DNA from: Gammaproteobacteria bacterium
Lineage (GTDB): Bacteria > Pseudomonadota > Gammaproteobacteria > SMWH01
Direction: 5' to 3'
Length of the DNA: 14,345 nt
NCBI GenBank assembly: GCA_004357005.1
Contig: SMWH01000084.1
Location: forward strand, 1-14,345
The position numbers and the translations under genes were made by a program. Shown piece by piece: positions 13,561 through 14,345 of the stretch. Under the pieces are notes generated by a model, which saw only the letters and a list, made by a program, of their open reading frames with translations, made no database searches and was not told the origin of the DNA. Each line of letters begins with the position of its first letter. Within the stretch, counting starts at the first letter, position 1.

Positions 13561-14115
13561 ATGAATAGCGCGGAATCCGCCGTCGTCCCGCTGCGCGATC
13601 CGGAGCGGGAACGGGAGCAACGGGTGGTGGATCGGGCGCGCGATGGCGACATGGCGGCTTTTGAGGAGCTCTACCGTCGCCACGCGGGCCGGGTGTACGC
13701 CGTATGCCTGCGGCTGGTGCGTGACCCGGCTCGCGCCGAGGACCTTAGTCAGGAAGCCTTCGTGCGCGCCTGGCGGGGCCTGAAGGGTTTCCGCGGGGAA
13801 AGCCGGTTGTCGTCCTGGTTGCACCGTATTGCGGTGAATGTGGCGTTGAGAGATCTGCGTCGCAATTCGCGCCACGAAACGGAACTGGATGAAAGCGCCC
13901 ACGCCGCGCCAGGCCGGAGTGACAACAGCGCCCGGTGGGACCTGGAACGAGCCATCCAGTCGCTGCCGGACAGGGCGCGAACCGTGTTCGTGCTGCACGA
14001 CATTGAAGGTTACAGCCACGAGGAAGTGGGCAAACTGGCCGGAATGGCTACCGGCACATCGAAAGCCCAACTGCATCGGGCCAGGAAACTTTTGCGGGGG
14101 AGTCTTGCGGGATGA
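13561..14115 (+). CDS. RNA polymerase sigma factor, ECF (RpoE-like) subfamily
   Basis: A 184-residue group 4 sigma factor with regions sigma2 and sigma4 only. Sigma2 (about 25-100) shows AAFEELYRRHAGRVYAVCLRLV, the DLSQEAFVRAWRGL core-binding motif and FRGESRLSSWLHRIAVNVALRDLRR. Sigma4 (about 127-180) shows IQSLPDRARTVFVLHDIEGYS and a helix-turn-helix (HEEVGKLAGMATGTSKAQLHRARKLLR). The frame extends 36 codons upstream to an ATG at 13453, but that stretch is repeat and promoter sequence, so 13561 is preferred. Its TGA overlaps the ATG of the next gene (ATGA), the usual arrangement for a sigma factor and its anti-sigma factor. The stimulus is unknown. Confidence 0.94.
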   Translation: MNSAESAVVPLRDPEREREQRVVDRARDGDMAAFEELYRRHAGRVYAVCLRLVRDPARAEDLSQEAFVRAWRGLKGFRGESRLSSWLHRIAVNVALRDLRRNSRHETELDESAHAAPGRSDNSARWDLERAIQSLPDRARTVFVLHDIEGYSHEEVGKLAGMATGTSKAQLHRARKLLRGSLAG

Positions 14116-14345
14116 TGAGCGACACAGACAATCTGGAACAACTTGCCCGGGATCTGCCCCGGGAGATCCAGCCAACCCGGGATCTGTGGCCGGATATCGC
14201 CCACCAGATCACCCGCGAATCCACCGCCCGTGGCCGCCCGCGGGGCTGGTTGCCGCTGGCCCTGGCCGCCAGTGTGCTGATCGCGGTGTCATCCGCCGTG
14301 ACCCTGTGGCTGGTGATGCCCATGTCGGAACCCGCATGGGAAGCC
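14112..14345 (+). CDS. Probable anti-sigma factor, N-terminal part (cut by window end)
   Basis: The first 78 residues of a single-pass membrane protein. An acidic cytoplasmic N-terminus (MMSDTDNLEQLARDL, then PREIQPTRDLWPDIAHQIT) precedes a membrane helix, about residues 48-70 (LPLALAASVLIAVSSAVTLWLVM). The layout, the four-base ATGA overlap with the sigma gene and the LP-x-x-I-x-P-x-RDLWP pattern point to the cognate membrane anti-sigma factor. No HxxxCxxC zinc motif is seen in the visible part, so it is not a clear ZAS-type anti-sigma factor. GGGGGAG at 14096-14102 is a good ribosome-binding site. The reading frame is open at the window end. Confidence 0.8.
   Translation, partial: MMSDTDNLEQLARDLPREIQPTRDLWPDIAHQITRESTARGRPRGWLPLALAASVLIAVSSAVTLWLVMPMSEPAWEA

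Noticed and set aside
13180..13652. Open frames through the repeat cluster with repeated KRGPKRG and EKGTEKG units
   Set aside because: The peptide repeats simply mirror the DNA repeats. They would require reading through pckG or the sigma gene on the wrong strand or frame.

Overview
The window is about 14.3 kb of GC-rich chromosomal DNA from a Gram-negative bacterium, most likely a gammaproteobacterium. Evidence for this is the RND efflux parts, an outer-membrane beta-barrel, lipoproteins with lipoboxes, an E. coli-type long FadE and an ECF sigma/anti-sigma pair. I cannot name the genus. There is no tRNA, rRNA, CRISPR array, transposase gene or phage gene.

Layout. (1) Positions 1-6724 are all on the plus strand: the C-terminal half of an RND efflux permease and its periplasmic adaptor, a small outer-membrane barrel protein, an NfeD-type membrane serine protease with its slipin (SPFH) partner, an unrecognised lipoprotein, and a Mut7-C RNase-domain protein with a ubiquitin-like N-terminus. 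(2) Positions 6702-10520 are on the minus strand: an alpha/beta hydrolase, then fadE acyl-CoA dehydrogenase, then a META-domain lipoprotein whose start overlaps the fadE stop and whose 3' end overlaps the Mut7-C gene tail to tail. (3) From 10732 the plus strand resumes: a TetR regulator divergent from the hydrolase, a GTP-type PEP carboxykinase, a repeat-filled intergenic region, an ECF sigma factor and the start of its probable anti-sigma factor, cut by the window end.

How they may work together. fadE (beta-oxidation) and pckG (gluconeogenesis) are both needed for growth on fatty acids, although they are not in one operon. The TetR gene and the hydrolase share a compact control region with back-to-back promoters and two near-identical ATAC-N6-GTAT operators, which is the most informative regulatory signal here. 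NfeD and slipin form a well-known membrane quality-control pair. The sigma factor is preceded by an ECF-like promoter, suggesting autoregulation.

Non-coding structure: a 102-bp element with perfect 23-bp terminal inverted repeats supplies the 3' end of the hydrolase gene, and a large GGGGACAGTCCCC-type palindromic cluster follows pckG. I found no convincing previously undescribed multi-gene system. The best leads are the TetR control region with possible leaderless starts, the two repeat elements, and the lengthened linker in the NfeD protease.
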